Positions 26,201 through 38,103 of a stretch of DNA of 64,000 nucleotides are shown here, one piece after another. The position numbers and the translations under genes were made by a program. Within the stretch, counting starts at the first letter, position 1; the number at the start of each line of letters is the position of its first letter. The notes under the pieces were generated by a model. It had not been told where the DNA came from. It made no database searches and saw only the letters and a program-made list of their open reading frames with translations. The DNA lies in the NCBI GenBank assembly GCA_013397455.1, contig VYZB01000016.1, positions 2,836,289-2,900,288 of the forward strand. Reading direction: 5' to 3'. Source of the stretch: Crotophaga sulcirostris (Eukaryota > Chordata > Aves > Cuculiformes > Crotophagidae).

Positions 26201-29200
26201 CCGATGAAATTCTGGATTTTTTCTTTGAGCCATCTGCCTATCTCTGAATTGGTGTGCACTGACAAGTTATTAGGGTTGTTCTGTGAGTAATCCTACTCTT
26301 TAAGGATATCTTTCTGGAATTAACATATAAAGGAACCAACTATCTTTCACCAAACATATATGTTTGGTGAGTCACATCCAGAAAAGAACAATTGTAATAA
26401 AAAAACCCAGAAACTCTGCAGTCAAATCACAGTAGTTGCTTAGTGCCAAGAATGCATCTTTTGGTTGAACACGTGTACATTCCCATTCTACATATGCCAT
26501 GTGAAAGGTTTTTGTATTCACACTCTGGCTATTCTGAACTGTCACAATGATCATGTGACCTGAACCCCAGCTAGGAACAAAGCACTGTGACATAGCCTAT
26601 GTGTAATCCCATTTGTGTGTTTGGTTTTTTTTCCCCCACAGGACAACTGTTTCAGTCATAGCAAAGGGCAGATATTTTTTTCTAGCCTGCCTTTCCCGTT
26701 GCTGATAATTTCCTATTTCTTTTAATACCTAATCACTTATAACCTCTCCTCAATCTTCTGTGCCATATGTTGACTTCATTCTCTCTTCCTGTCCTGCCCA
26801 CATTTTTTTTCCTCTAGTAGTTTTTGTCTTTTTTTCCTGTGGTCCCTGGAAACAGAAAATGAGTTGTTTTGGTAAATGAGGATGGTCTACAGGTGAAGTT
26901 CCACATAATTTCATCTTCGTAGACTTTCAACTTCACTTTCTTAATATTTCAGACCAAATGTGTCAGGTGTTGCAGAAAAACAACCAATTGAAAACTTATC
27001 CTTTTAAGGGTATGTTAAAAAGCAACCTTGAAAGTAATCAATAAATGCTTCCTCAGTCACCTTTGGCATCCCATTTTTTGTGAAGAATGTCCATGCAGAA
27101 GACAGATTAGACCATTTATCCTAATCTTTAATCCATCATCACTTTGCCTTTTAGGTATGGTTCACAATATTAATTGCATATCAATAAAATCTGTAGATCT
27201 CATCATAAAGCTTTTTTCTATATATAGTGATAAAGAGACCAATAGTGATTGTCAGGCTTAAGCATTTTCACTATAATGATCCTGATTTCAGTCATAAACA
27301 TTTAACACATTTTTTTCATCCACTTGTCCCTGTGCAAACTAACAATCCTGAACAATTCTCTCTAAATTATACTACTGAGGGACATGAAAGAATCTGAAAC
27401 AATGGGTCCCTTCACCTCCAGTGAAAATAAGAGGCCATCAACTTGCAGAAGCCCAGCAAACAAGACTCTGTCTTGAAAGAAAAATACTTTCAGCTTAGTT
27501 GAAAATAATTAATTGTGCTATCAGAAATGCTGAAACAGAACTAATGTATACTTTTCACCAGACATCTATTGACCTTCCACAATACTTGATCTTCAGAATA
27601 AAAAACTTATCTCTGATTACATATGGCTTGAACAGTAGTAAAATTAGCTAATAAAAAAGCATATATTGAAAACTGCTTGCCTGAACAATATTCTCAAATT
27701 CCTACTGATGGCGTAAAAAGTTAACTTAATTACTATATTATTCACTTTTATCACATGCTTCTACTTTTTACTGTAGTAATTTTCATTTTCACAGATATCG
27801 GAATAATGGAAGAACAAAAAAAACCTAAATGGAATTATAATTTTTGTGTTGATTAAAAGTCTTTTTCTATCTTTTTAACTCTCTCAGTATTTGCCCAATA
27901 ATGAATCAATGAAATATGATATAGTAGGGATTATGATATTTGTTGGTACAATGCACACAAATCATCAAAGTGAGGTTTCAATGGTTTTATTGGAAACAGT
28001 CCTCAGAAGTTAACAGCAAAACTTCTGGTGATTTTGATGGGAGCAGAACTTATGCCATGCTCAGTGACTTGATCACAAAATCACCAGGATTGTACCACAA
28101 CACTGCTACCTTGTGGCACAACATAAAGCAAGATCATTATTGCTTTTGTGACATGCCTCTCACTTCAGTAACAGGGATGCCATATGTCACAAAATGCTAA
28201 CACCTCATCTTACACTTGAATGTAGGATTCCCTTTCTATTGCAAGTCTTTACATGATAATTAGTGGAAAGCTATGCCAATTGGACTCATGTTAAGGCTAC
28301 AAACTTTGAAAAAACAGATACCAAATTACTTTTCCTTTACAGTTCCAGTTCATAATGTATTCATTTTAAAGATGCTAATTATTTTTTCAAAATTTTGCAG
28401 TGCTGATGTTAGGAAAATGGATAGTTTTCCATTAATGACCTGAACAAGTTTGAAACTACTTTGCATATCACAGATAAAAATACTATTCCCTACTCCACTA
28501 TATTTATGTCTCATTAGTTTATGGACCTAAAGCCCTCCAGGGATTGTCACTCACAAATCCACCTAATGTTTATGCGCTCTAGATTTTGCATTTGAATCTC
28601 TAATTTAGCCAACAGATATGGAAAATCATATAGATAGAAAACTCCCTAGTGAGTACAAAGCTCTAGGTTTTAATAGAGAGGGCAGAAATAGTATAAGCAT
28701 AATGTTTAATAATAAGCATAATGCTTAGCACATTAGTGGTAACTTAAGTGCATCACCTAGGAGGAAAGACATTCACCATATTTCAGACAACTGTAATACT
28801 ATTCCTTCCAGGACTGTTGGCTTCTAACTATACGAGTTTAATATGGCTGTGTGTTAATTCCACCCAATTTCCGCTGAAAAAAGTGAGAAACACAAGCAAG
28901 TGACGATTAGCTGTTTTCTAAACTGGCAGCTCTAAACTTTGAGGGCTAATGGGCCACTACATGCTTCCAAATGCTCACAGGCCAGCACACATTCTTTATC
29001 AACACTCTCTTCATTTGCAAAGCCCATACAAACAGCCCTACCATAAATATACAATAATGGCAGGAGTTAAGTACATTACTCCAAAACTCAAAGCTACAAT
29101 AAGAAACTTCTATTAAATGTACATAAATTTAATTGTTCTTTCAGTTTTTCACAGTATAACACATTGTGCAGTTGATGGAGCGTAACATACATAGAGAACT

Positions 29201-30912
29201 ATCCTCTTTCTTACTGGTAATACTGGGCATATAGCCTCAAACAACTATTGAGGTACCTATGAAGTAAAATATGAAATTATTTTTTCATGCAAAAAAGAGA
29301 GCTGTGTCCTAAAAGAATGCATGTGGCTATAATGTAAAATTTGGGAAACTGAACTGGAAACATAAGATTTTTCCTCAGAGAAAGTATTTAGGGATGGATA
29401 AGAAGGTATGGATAGATATGTAGCAAGACTTTTAAAAAAGGTGGATTGTCAAAAGCAGTGTCTTAACAGTAGATGCTAAACAAAAATTCCCAGTAGACCA
29501 GATTTCTGAAATTTGGCTAAACTAATAATACAGTTGCATATTTAAATCAACCTGTGCTGGCCATAGGACTTCAGCGAGAGAGTACTGTCGCTACCTAATG
29601 ATTACTTTGGCATTATGTATATCAGAATTTTTTTCCTATCAAATAAAAAATTCAAACTGAATGGGAGGATCTTAATAGAAACAAATTTTTAAGTTGTTTT
29701 TTATGTGATATTTATGCATTCAGTAGTATTTAAAGATATTTTCCCAGTTAAGGTCTCCCCTCCTTTATGTAAGATCATAATGTTTTATTACACTCCCTTT
29801 AACCTCAAAGATATCACTGAGTAGATATTTCCTGGATGATTAAAGTTCTTTTTTTTTATAGGGATTGCATTTTTACAGGTATTATTTTATTCACCTAGAA
29901 ATTTTGAGGTGAAAATGATATGCCTGGTAAACTGAAATGCATTACCTCAACTCTCAGTTCAGCCCTGTGAACCAGAAGATAGATACTTACATTATTGTTC
30001 TGCCTGCTGTGTGTTCAGATGAATTCAAATACAATATTGCTGCCCTGATAAATAAATCCTGAGTTGCATAACGTGCATAATATACACATCTATACCATAA
30101 TTCTTTGAACTAATACCACAGCTAGGGGATTAGGTATTTTATAAAAGTAATATTTGTAATAAAACTTGCTGGCACTAGCAACCTAACAGCAGATGGGGTT
30201 TTATAGAGAGCACATAATGATGATTCATTGCAGTAAGTACACACGGATCCCTCAGATCTTCTTTCAGTTTAGTTCTTTCTTTGGTTTACATAGTGATTAC
30301 CTGGCTACATAATTATTTTAAAAAGCAAGCAAAAGTGATGTCAGCCATCTGCTAAATTATTAGTAGATATAAGGAAGCTTTATCTTTTGGAAACAGATTC
30401 CTTCCTGTAATGCCACTTACTGATGTGAAATTAAATACCTGTAGTTAAAATGTTTTACCTGATATGCTCTCTATTGTTAAGTCAGCAAGTGATCCTTGAC
30501 TGATAAAATACATTTCAGAAATGTATCAGTGAGAAAGAGAGAACACAATTTAATGATTAAAATATTGGATTGAGTTTGAGGACGGGTATTCACAAACTCC
30601 CTGCCTGACCCTAAGCACACATATCTCTCTCTGTCTCAGCTGCTCTGACACAGAAATAAGGCCCATACTGCTCTGTCAGAAAATACTGTGAAGAAAAAAA
30701 CATATAAAGAATTGGTAGATATTTTATCCTTCAATAAATTATGCTTTACTGTGTTGATCCCGCTCTACCTCCTGATGCAAGTAATTAAATCTCTTCCCCG
30801 TAATTAACTGCAATAACTTATCTAGAGGGGAACAGTAGGAACAGTATTTGCTAGTGTTACAGTGAGTAAGTGTTCACACGCACTCTGCACCCAGATCCCC
30901 CATTCCTGAGAC
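23201..30912. other. AT-rich non-coding DNA, no gene seen
   Basis: Nearly 8 kb with no recognisable transposon, exon or RNA gene. The only distinct item is the (CA)n microsatellite at 24973. Open frames here (at most 86 codons) are chance products. Confidence 0.55.
24973..24993. repeat. (CA)n microsatellite, about 10 units
   Basis: Uninterrupted CA dinucleotide run of 21 bases flanked by unique sequence. It is likely length-polymorphic. Confidence 0.95.
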
Positions 30913-31014
30913 CTGCTTTTAATTTCAGAAGCAATGGAAAGTTTCCTGTTGAGCCTCAGCTCCATCAGGTCTGCTAGGGATGCTCTTCCAGCCTGCTCCT
31001 CATCCCCAGCTGGC
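30913..31014 (-). other. candidate internal coding exon, unknown product
   Basis: Read on the minus strand, a strong polypyrimidine tract ends in CCTGCAG (acceptor at 31015-31020). It is followed by exactly 102 nt, a multiple of three, before a CAG|GT donor at 30912-30911. The donor continues GTCTCA, which is a weak donor. The frame gives PAGDEEQAGRASLADLMELR followed by LNRKLSIASEIKS. This is an acidic start followed by an amphipathic, Arg/Lys-bearing helix-like segment, quite unlike neighbouring chance translations. The open frame continues beyond the donor to 30822. GC is raised across the segment. I do not recognise the protein. If real, it belongs to a minus-strand gene whose other exons lie outside this window or were not recognised. 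Confidence 0.33.
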
Positions 31015-31020
31015 CTGCAG

Positions 31021-32497
31021 GAATAGAAATAAAAAAATAAAGCAAACAGAAACAAGGAGAGCTCAGGTAATGTATGATATAAACAGTACAGACCTGAGTT
31101 TTGAATACAAGACTGTTGATCAGTTTTCAGCTCAATTACACTGGCAGTTTCCCAAAGCAACATATACATCCCCAAAATATCTAAAGAAGTCATCTATACA
31201 AGACAAATTTTAAGTGGAAGGGACATCTGAACCATATATTGTTTTTCTGAAAGAAGTGGAAGACTCTAAATGTGGGGATTTTGCAGATGCTTGTTTTACT
31301 TCAACAGATTTGTGCGCTACCTCTTATGAGGTAGTGTTCATGGTGTTTGTTTCTAAAGTAAAAATATCTATAAACACTTTTTTTTCAGTTTAAACACCAC
31401 TAAATTCTTTCCCTTCTTTTTTACAAGTAATTTTAATGAGGTTTGAATTTATTGCACATCTTCAAGACTGATCTTATTTTATGTGTGAAAATAAACAATG
31501 ACAAGTATGAACACCACTTACCATTTTGCAGATTTTATACAGAAGGCATTAATCAAATTAAATTAAAAGGTTTAAATTCATTGCTAGCTTAATAACACTG
31601 ATGTTGCTGGATTTAAAGGAAAAAGGAGTTTGCACCCAAATTGCTATAGTGGGACACTTTTCTGTTTCTGATTGATTCCCTGTTATCTCAATCTGTTTAT
31701 CTCAATGAAGGAACATATCACTGAATTAAATGGTAGTCAATCATAGATGAGAGACTTTATCTGAAGAGAAAGGAATGTTCATTACTTTGCTGAAAGAGTA
31801 ATGTGTGAGAAGAAATACATCTTTCTTAAGTCAAAGGCAAGATGTTCATATAAACTGGCTCAAAATCATGACAGACATAATCCATTTAAGACCATTCAGA
31901 TTTCAAATTTACATGTGACTAGGGAAAGATTTTTAAGAAATGTATTTTATCTTTTTTTTTAGAAGTTTAAGAAATAATGTTTTATTAATAACCAGCATCC
32001 TGCCTAGGTCAATTGGATCACCATTCTGAGGCATAAGAAGCAACAGGTAGGAGAACTGGAGCCAAAGTTACATCACGTTTGAAGAGTTAACATGCTAGTT
32101 TTATCATTCAGTTATTTTAAATCAGCAGAAACTCAGACATAAAAAAAAATCAATTAAATATCTTCTCCTGCTGTCCTATCCAAAAAAGCTTTTGAAATTC
32201 AGCTGAAACCCCCTTAAAGGGAGGTTTTCACCAAGAAGCAAGTTTGTAAAAAGAAGCAAATTAAAATTCTATGTGTACCAACAGTTACTTTCCAAATATT
32301 GTAGCTACAGCTGGCAGCATTTCTTATTTTGAAGCATATATTTACCTCCTGGCTATAAAGGAACATATTGCAATCACATGCTTCTGGTATGAAAGATTTT
32401 GCCACAAAAATTATCCTGATATTCTTACTTCATTTAATCCTTGACCTCATAGTATAGTCCCTTTTATTATAGCACAATGAGCCCACTTCAGCAGGAA
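31021..32497. other. AT-rich non-coding DNA, no gene seen
   Basis: No recognisable feature between the candidate exon and the assembly gap. Confidence 0.55.
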
Positions 32498-32897
32498 NNN
32501 NNNNNNNNNNNNNNNNNNNNNNNNNNNNNNNNNNNNNNNNNNNNNNNNNNNNNNNNNNNNNNNNNNNNNNNNNNNNNNNNNNNNNNNNNNNNNNNNNNNN
32601 NNNNNNNNNNNNNNNNNNNNNNNNNNNNNNNNNNNNNNNNNNNNNNNNNNNNNNNNNNNNNNNNNNNNNNNNNNNNNNNNNNNNNNNNNNNNNNNNNNNN
32701 NNNNNNNNNNNNNNNNNNNNNNNNNNNNNNNNNNNNNNNNNNNNNNNNNNNNNNNNNNNNNNNNNNNNNNNNNNNNNNNNNNNNNNNNNNNNNNNNNNNN
32801 NNNNNNNNNNNNNNNNNNNNNNNNNNNNNNNNNNNNNNNNNNNNNNNNNNNNNNNNNNNNNNNNNNNNNNNNNNNNNNNNNNNNNNNNNNNNNNNNN
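32498..32897. other. assembly gap, 400 N
   Basis: Exactly 400 unknown bases. The sequence resumes inside the 3' part of a young CR1 copy, so the missing bases probably include the 5' part of that element. Open frames reported across the gap are artefacts of N. Confidence 0.99.
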
Positions 32898-32999
32898 GTG
32901 CCATGGTTTAGGTGATGAGATGGTGTTAGTGTTGGCTTATAGGTTGGACTTGATGATCTCAGAGGTCCCTTCCAACCTGGTGATACTGTGATACTGTGA
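32898..32999 (+). mobile_element. young CR1 LINE 3' end, truncated by gap
   Basis: The sequence starts GTGCCATGGTTTAGGTGATG directly after the gap and runs through TTGGACTTGATGATCTCAGA and CCCTTCCAACCTGG. It ends in an 8-bp tail unit, GATACTGT, repeated. Over about 82 bp it differs from the reverse complement of the copy at 63856-64000 at only two positions that I can see, which marks a recently active subfamily. The tail differs from the classical ATTCTATG octamer seen at 38075-38102. The length of the whole insertion is hidden by the gap. Confidence 0.93.
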
Positions 33000-33470
33000 A
33001 CAGGAAAAAGAGAAGTTAAGCTGAGGAGGGGGCGAGAATAAAAGATGAAGGTGGAAGGAGAAACTGACGTAAGTTATCTGTGTGGAGGGCTACTAACATC
33101 AATAGATCTGAGAAAGTACTATCAGCTGGCACAGGACACAGAACATCTAATAGGAGGGTAGTACCTCCAGCTGAGAGTCCAGTTTCTGCTCAGGAGGCTA
33201 AGTACTGACTGGCTCTAAAGCTCTTAAAACCTCACCTATATATCTCTGGATCCATAAACAGTGTGGACAAGTTGAGAAAAAACAGCTGTAGAATACAGCA
33301 CTAAACTTTTGGTCACTGACTTTATAAAGACTTGGACAAAGGTCTTCATATTCATCCCTCACTTAGATAAGTGTAAGGAGAAAATCTGCTCTCAGTCTTG
33401 CTCTCTGAAACTACAACTCCTACAACATTGCTTACAAATTACATCTATTACATTGTTTTCATAAAATAAG
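33000..33470. other. non-coding spacer between two CR1 copies
   Basis: A G/A-rich start (33000-33060) followed by unique-looking sequence. No gene, RNA or repeat family is recognised. Confidence 0.5.
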
Positions 33471-33920
33471 AGAATCATACAGTGACTTGGGTAGGAAGAG
33501 ACTTTAAAGATCATCTAGTTCCAACCCCCTTGCCATGCATAGGGACACTTATCAATAGATCAGGTTGCTCAAAGCCTCATCCTACCTGGCCTTGAACACC
33601 TCCAGGGACTGAGCATCCACAACTTCTCTGGTCAACCTGTTCCAGTGCCTCACCACCTTCACAGTAAAAAATTTCTTCCTAATATCTAATCTAAATCTCC
33701 CCTCTTTCAGCTTAAAAGAGTTACCCTTCTTCCTATCACTACACCCCATGATAAAAAGACCCTCCCCAGCTTTCCTGTAGGCCCTCTTTAAGTACTGGAT
33801 GGCTGCTATAATGTCTCCCTGGAGCCTTCTCTTCTCTAGGCTAAACAAGCCAACTCTCTCAGCCTGACCTTATCTGGGAAGTGCTCCAGCCCTCTGATCA
33901 TCTTTGTGACCATCACCACT
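33471..33920 (-). mobile_element. CR1 LINE 3' fragment (about 450 bp)
   Basis: Minus-oriented CR1. The plus strand shows the reverse of the 3' UTR: AGAATCATACAGTGACTTGG at 33471, then GGCCTTGAACACCTCCAGGG, CAACCTGTTCCAGTGCCTCA, CTTCTCTTCTCTAGGCTAAA and CTGATCATCTTTGTGACC. It is the same subfamily as the plus-strand copy at 18963-19417 and similarly truncated. An 88-codon minus-strand open frame over 33582-33848 is the conserved CR1 ORF2-end/3' region read through; it is not an intact gene. Confidence 0.94.
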
Positions 33921-36748
33921 GTCTTTGAAATAGAAGTTATGTGTAAACTGAGCTCGCATTCTAATAAGTTTCCCTCATTTACAAAACTTGAAATTATGCA
34001 GTTAAAAAATGTATCTACAGGCAACCAGAAAAAATGGGATTTCCCTATGAATGCATCATCTTTGTAACTAGTGTGCTACTTCAAATGTTTGTTTCAGCAG
34101 CTTCCTAAGTTCCAGCACAATAATGATTCAATGATTCAAAGTCTACATCACCCAAAGTGATTCTATATTTAAAGTTATATTTGGTAAAGTTCTACTGTGT
34201 TTTTTGATGTGGACTTTACACTCTATTTTCCTATAAGGCATTTATATGAGGCAAGCCTATGATAATCCAGCTATACTCTATTTGTAGGAACATTCTATTT
34301 TACCTTTCACCTTAGAAAATGGTAAGCATAGTGTACATCAAATTTGATAATAAAATAGTAAACCCATACATTTCTTAAATATTAAAAGTGTGCACAATTA
34401 TTTTTATCAATTGCTATGTTGTTTCCAGATTGAGAATATCCAATTTAGTGTACACAGAATTTACTTTTTAATCATAGAATAAAATCTAAATAAACTACTT
34501 AAAGATTCTGCTTTCAGAGAAATGTATCTTTTGTCGTAATAAACTTTAAAACTTCTTTGTTCAGGCTGGTTTGAGGCCTTTGCATTTACTAGTAAGAAAA
34601 TTTCTGTACAAAAGTACTAGGAGATCTAATCACAGCTAAACTCAGATTAAAGGTTTTATATTCAAGTATTTCAGGTGTAAATAACATTTTCTTTAAAACT
34701 GCCTTTGCATTTGGGAGCGACAAAAATACTCACATTTCCTGTTCTCTTGTGCTTCATGGTAAGAAACTGGTGATGCGTTCTTACTTGCTGCTTTGGATGA
34801 TTCATCTATACTGAGCACAATCCATCCTTGCAGAGGAATACAGGAGTTTTTACACCCCTTTCAAACACTTAAAATGTTCCATGTTCTTCTGAGGAGCGAT
34901 TTCGGCATTCTTACTCTATTTGGCTAATAGAGATATGTTCTTTGCTGTACTTAATTGCAGAGTTTCAAAACTGAAATATGAAATTTCAGTTTATGAATAG
35001 TATGTTACAATTTCTGGCAGAAAAGTCAGCAGTAGCAAAAAGATACCATTGTATTTAAAAAAATTATGTGTGTGCTACATAAAAGACCATTAGAATGTTT
35101 GAGTCTTCTTTTTTTTCCTTTTGACAGATGCAATTTTCATCAAGAAAATGATCCCCTGAAGAAAAGAGATGGAGATGAATCCAGTGATTCAAGAATGTTT
35201 AGGAAATGTCTCGTGCAATGGGAGTAATTCATAGAGATAGGTCCTTAAGGAGAAATCCTTAAAAACATCCATATGTTTAGAAAGACATTATAAACACCTG
35301 TTATAGGCAAAGTTGGAAAGTTAGGATATTTTTAAAGTTACAGCTTATGTTTGTGTGAAGAGAATTCCAAATTGTTTCAGGTCACTCCAGTCCTCTATTG
35401 CCACACATTTAGCATCCATTCTCGGCCAGGTTATTTGAGAAGAGAAATGTCCTTCTGTAATTAAAAGAGAAAGCCTCATCTCCACAGGTGGAAACTTTCA
35501 TGCACTTGAGCTTGGTGCTTTCCTCCCTTCATCTTCATTTGCAGTCTTAGTCTCAGTTCAGTTAAACTATAAGGCACTCTATTCCAATTCTCTTGTGAAC
35601 ATAGATGCACCATCTTATGTGTTTCAAAGCATTCAGTAGCTGAGACGCACAGTATATACTTGCATGGAACCTATCATTCAGAAGAAACCTAAATCCCACA
35701 GAGACCAATAAAACTGAAGAATTTAAGTACATTATTTGCCTAAGGTCTTAAGAGTTAAATCATGACTTCAGTGAAATCTCAGGGAAAGACAACCACTAAA
35801 TAATCCACTGAAAGATAATCACCTCTGCCTCAACTGCAACAGCTTTCCTTCCTGAAATCACGTTATATCAGCATTTTTGAACGTCTACTTTTAAGCAGAA
35901 TATGAAATCAGAAAGTTATACAGCTAAAAAAAAGGTGGACATGCAGGCATTTCTTCTGTACACTCTGACTTTAATTCTATGTGTTTTTTTATTCTTACTC
36001 CTTCAAGAGTAGTAGAGTATGAGTAGAGTAGTAGAGTATGCTGCCTGTAAAGTGGAAAGAATTTCAAACGCTAGTTTCTTAAAAAAAAGCAGGTACAACT
36101 GTCAGGAACTGATTGAGTATGGCTGACCTTGATTTGGAGGAGGATGAGAGATGCATTGATTGAACAGCCACTTGATGTCTCGACTCATATTTTTCTATGA
36201 TTTCTGTGAAAAACAAAATGCAGCGAACTTTAAACAACTGTTTGCAGTCATAATAATACTTCTCTACATCTTCTGAAAAGCAGCTGTTCTACTATTTGAA
36301 TTGCCATCATAAGGCACATGTTTTCAAGAAAATGTAATAAAAAAGTCATCAGAAGTCACCCATAACACAAAGATTTTCTGTGGGAAAACCTGTTCCCATT
36401 ATGTAAGATATATTACTCTTTAGTGTGCATATATTAAGGCGTTTATATTCACTTAATGTTAAAACTTTTCTAATTCTGTGACCAAGCCACATTAAGAGAA
36501 TACTAAGCTTTCAAAACCGACATTAACTCTGCTTTCTTGAATATTTGCACACAAATATCGGACAAACTTTGAATGTCTTATAAAGGGACATTCTTCTACT
36601 TTCCACAGAGACAGAGTAAGCCACTCAAGCAATGAGTTTTCTTTAACCAAAACCAGACCTAAATAGTCAGTGATGGTCTTGTTGGACTGAAACTTAACTA
36701 GAACTTAAATTGGCCAATTCTGTGAAAAATAAAAATAAAAAATGTTTC
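33921..36748. other. AT-rich non-coding DNA with one exon candidate
   Basis: Nothing is recognised except the segment at 35128-35227 and a short AGTAG/GAGTATG imperfect tandem run at 36009-36040. Confidence 0.5.
35128..35227 (+). other. weak candidate terminal exon, unknown product
   Basis: A long T/C tract ends in TTTTGACAG (acceptor, 35119-35127). After one leftover base, 32 codons are open to a TAA at 35225-35227. The peptide contains QENDPLKKRDGDESSDSRMF. This strongly charged, Asp/Glu/Lys-rich composition is uncommon in chance translations of AT-rich DNA. An AATAAA lies at 35707-35712, 480 nt downstream of the stop. No family is recognised, and no upstream exon or donor partner is identified. 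A chance acceptor with a short open frame remains the default reading. Confidence 0.22.
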
Positions 36749-38103
36749 TACAAATATAGTAACAACAAAAGGAGGGCCAAGGAAAATCTCCATACTTTAC
36801 TGGATGCAGGGGGGAACAACAGTGACAAAGGATCACAATAAGGCTGAGATACTTAATATCTTCTTTGCCTCAGTCTTTAATCATAAAGTAAGATGTTCTC
36901 TGGATACTTAGCCCCCTGAGCCAGAAGACAGGTAGAGGGAGCATAACAAAGCTCCAATGATCCAAGAGGAAACGTTTAGAGATCTGCTCAGCCAATTAGA
37001 CATTCAAAAATCTATGGGGTTGGATGGGATCCACCCAAGGGTATTAAGGGAGCTTATAGAGGTGCTCAACAAACCTCCTTCCATCATCTACCAGCAGTCC
37101 TGGCTGGCATGGGATGTACCACTTGACTGGAGACTGGCAAACGTTACGCCCATTTACAAGAAGGGTCCAGGAGAGGATCTGGGGAACTACAGGCCTGTCA
37201 GTCTCACCTCAGTGCCACGTCATGGAGCAGATCATCTTGAGTGCTATCACACAGCACACACAGGATGACCAGGTGATCAGGCCCAGTCAGCATGAGCTTA
37301 TGAAAGGCAGGTCCTGCCAAACTAACCTCATCTCCTTCTATGACAAGGTTACCCACCTAATGGACAAGGGAGAGGTTGTGGATATAGTGTACCTGGACTT
37401 TAGTAAAGCCTTTGACACCATTTCTTACAGTATTTAGCTTGAGAAACTGGCTGCCATTGGCCTGGACAGGTGCAACTCTGCACCTGGGACACAACAACCC
37501 CATGGAGTTGCCTGGCAGAGAAGGACCTAGGGATGTTGATTGACAGCTGGCTGAATATGAGCCACCAGTGTGCCCAAGTGGCAAGAAGGCCAGTGGCATC
37601 TTGGTCTATATCAGAAATAGTGTGGCCAGCAGGACCAGGGAATTGGTTCTGCCCCCTCACTACAAGAACATTTAGGTGCTGAGGCATGTCCAGAGAAGGG
37701 AAAAGAAGTTGGTAAAAAGGCTGGAGAACAAGCTTTATGAGAGGTAACTGAGGCAATTGTGGTTGTTTAGCCTGGCTAAGCAGAGACCTTATCACTTTTT
37801 GCAACTACCTGAAAGGAGATAGTAGTGAAGTGGGTGTTGGTCTCATCTCCCAAGCAACAGGTGGTAGGATGAGAAGTAATGGCCACAAGTTGCACCAGTG
37901 GAGGTTCAGATTAGACAGCAGGAAAAATTTCTTAACCAAAAGGGTTATCAGGCCCTGGAACAGCTGCCCAGGAGGTCTTAAAAAGACAGGTAGATGAGGT
38001 GGGTGCTCAGGGATATGGTTTAGCAGTGGACAGGTATGGTTGGACTTGATGATCTCAAAGATCATTTTCAACTAAACGATTCTGTGATTCTATGATTCTA
38101 TGA
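36749..38103 (+). mobile_element. CR1 LINE, long 5'-truncated and internally deleted copy
   Basis: This is the longest CR1 here. It starts in the ORF2 region upstream of the reverse-transcriptase core (GGAGGGCCAAGGAAAATCTC at 36771) and continues through RT palm sequence. It skips internal segments, then carries the C-terminal part of ORF2 and a complete 3' UTR ending in the classical octamer tail TTCTGTGATTCTATGATTC near 38080. Compared with the usual CR1 order, sequence is missing at about 37465, where the GLDR coding block is joined directly to the LGHNNP block. More is missing at about 37645, where the block after the LNMS-QCAQ motif is joined to the PHY region. The element is dead and old, judging by frameshifts and stops. 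Confidence 0.95.
36957..37682 (+). pseudogene. CR1 ORF2 reverse-transcriptase remnant
   Basis: In CR1 this region encodes the reverse transcriptase that copies element RNA at the target site. Visible motifs are KSMGLDGIHPRVLREL, DWRLANVTPIYKKG, GNYRPVSLTSV, then after a frameshift near 37215 ME(Q)IILSAITQH, MKGRSCQTNLISFYDK and the palm motif A segment VYLDFSKAFDT (37387-37419). A TAG interrupts at 37435. A large internal deletion near 37465 removes the stretch that would include the FADD catalytic box; after it, in another frame, come LGHNNP and LNMSHQCAQVA. With two frame changes, a stop and the lost catalytic aspartates it cannot encode an active enzyme. Confidence 0.93.

Noticed and set aside
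32477..32911. Open frames of 138-144 codons on both strands
   Set aside because: They consist almost entirely of N from the 400-base assembly gap and have no meaning as coding sequence.
37357..37804. Minus-strand open frames of 80 and 134 codons over the CR1
   Set aside because: They are antisense shadows of CR1 reverse-transcriptase coding sequence on the plus strand.
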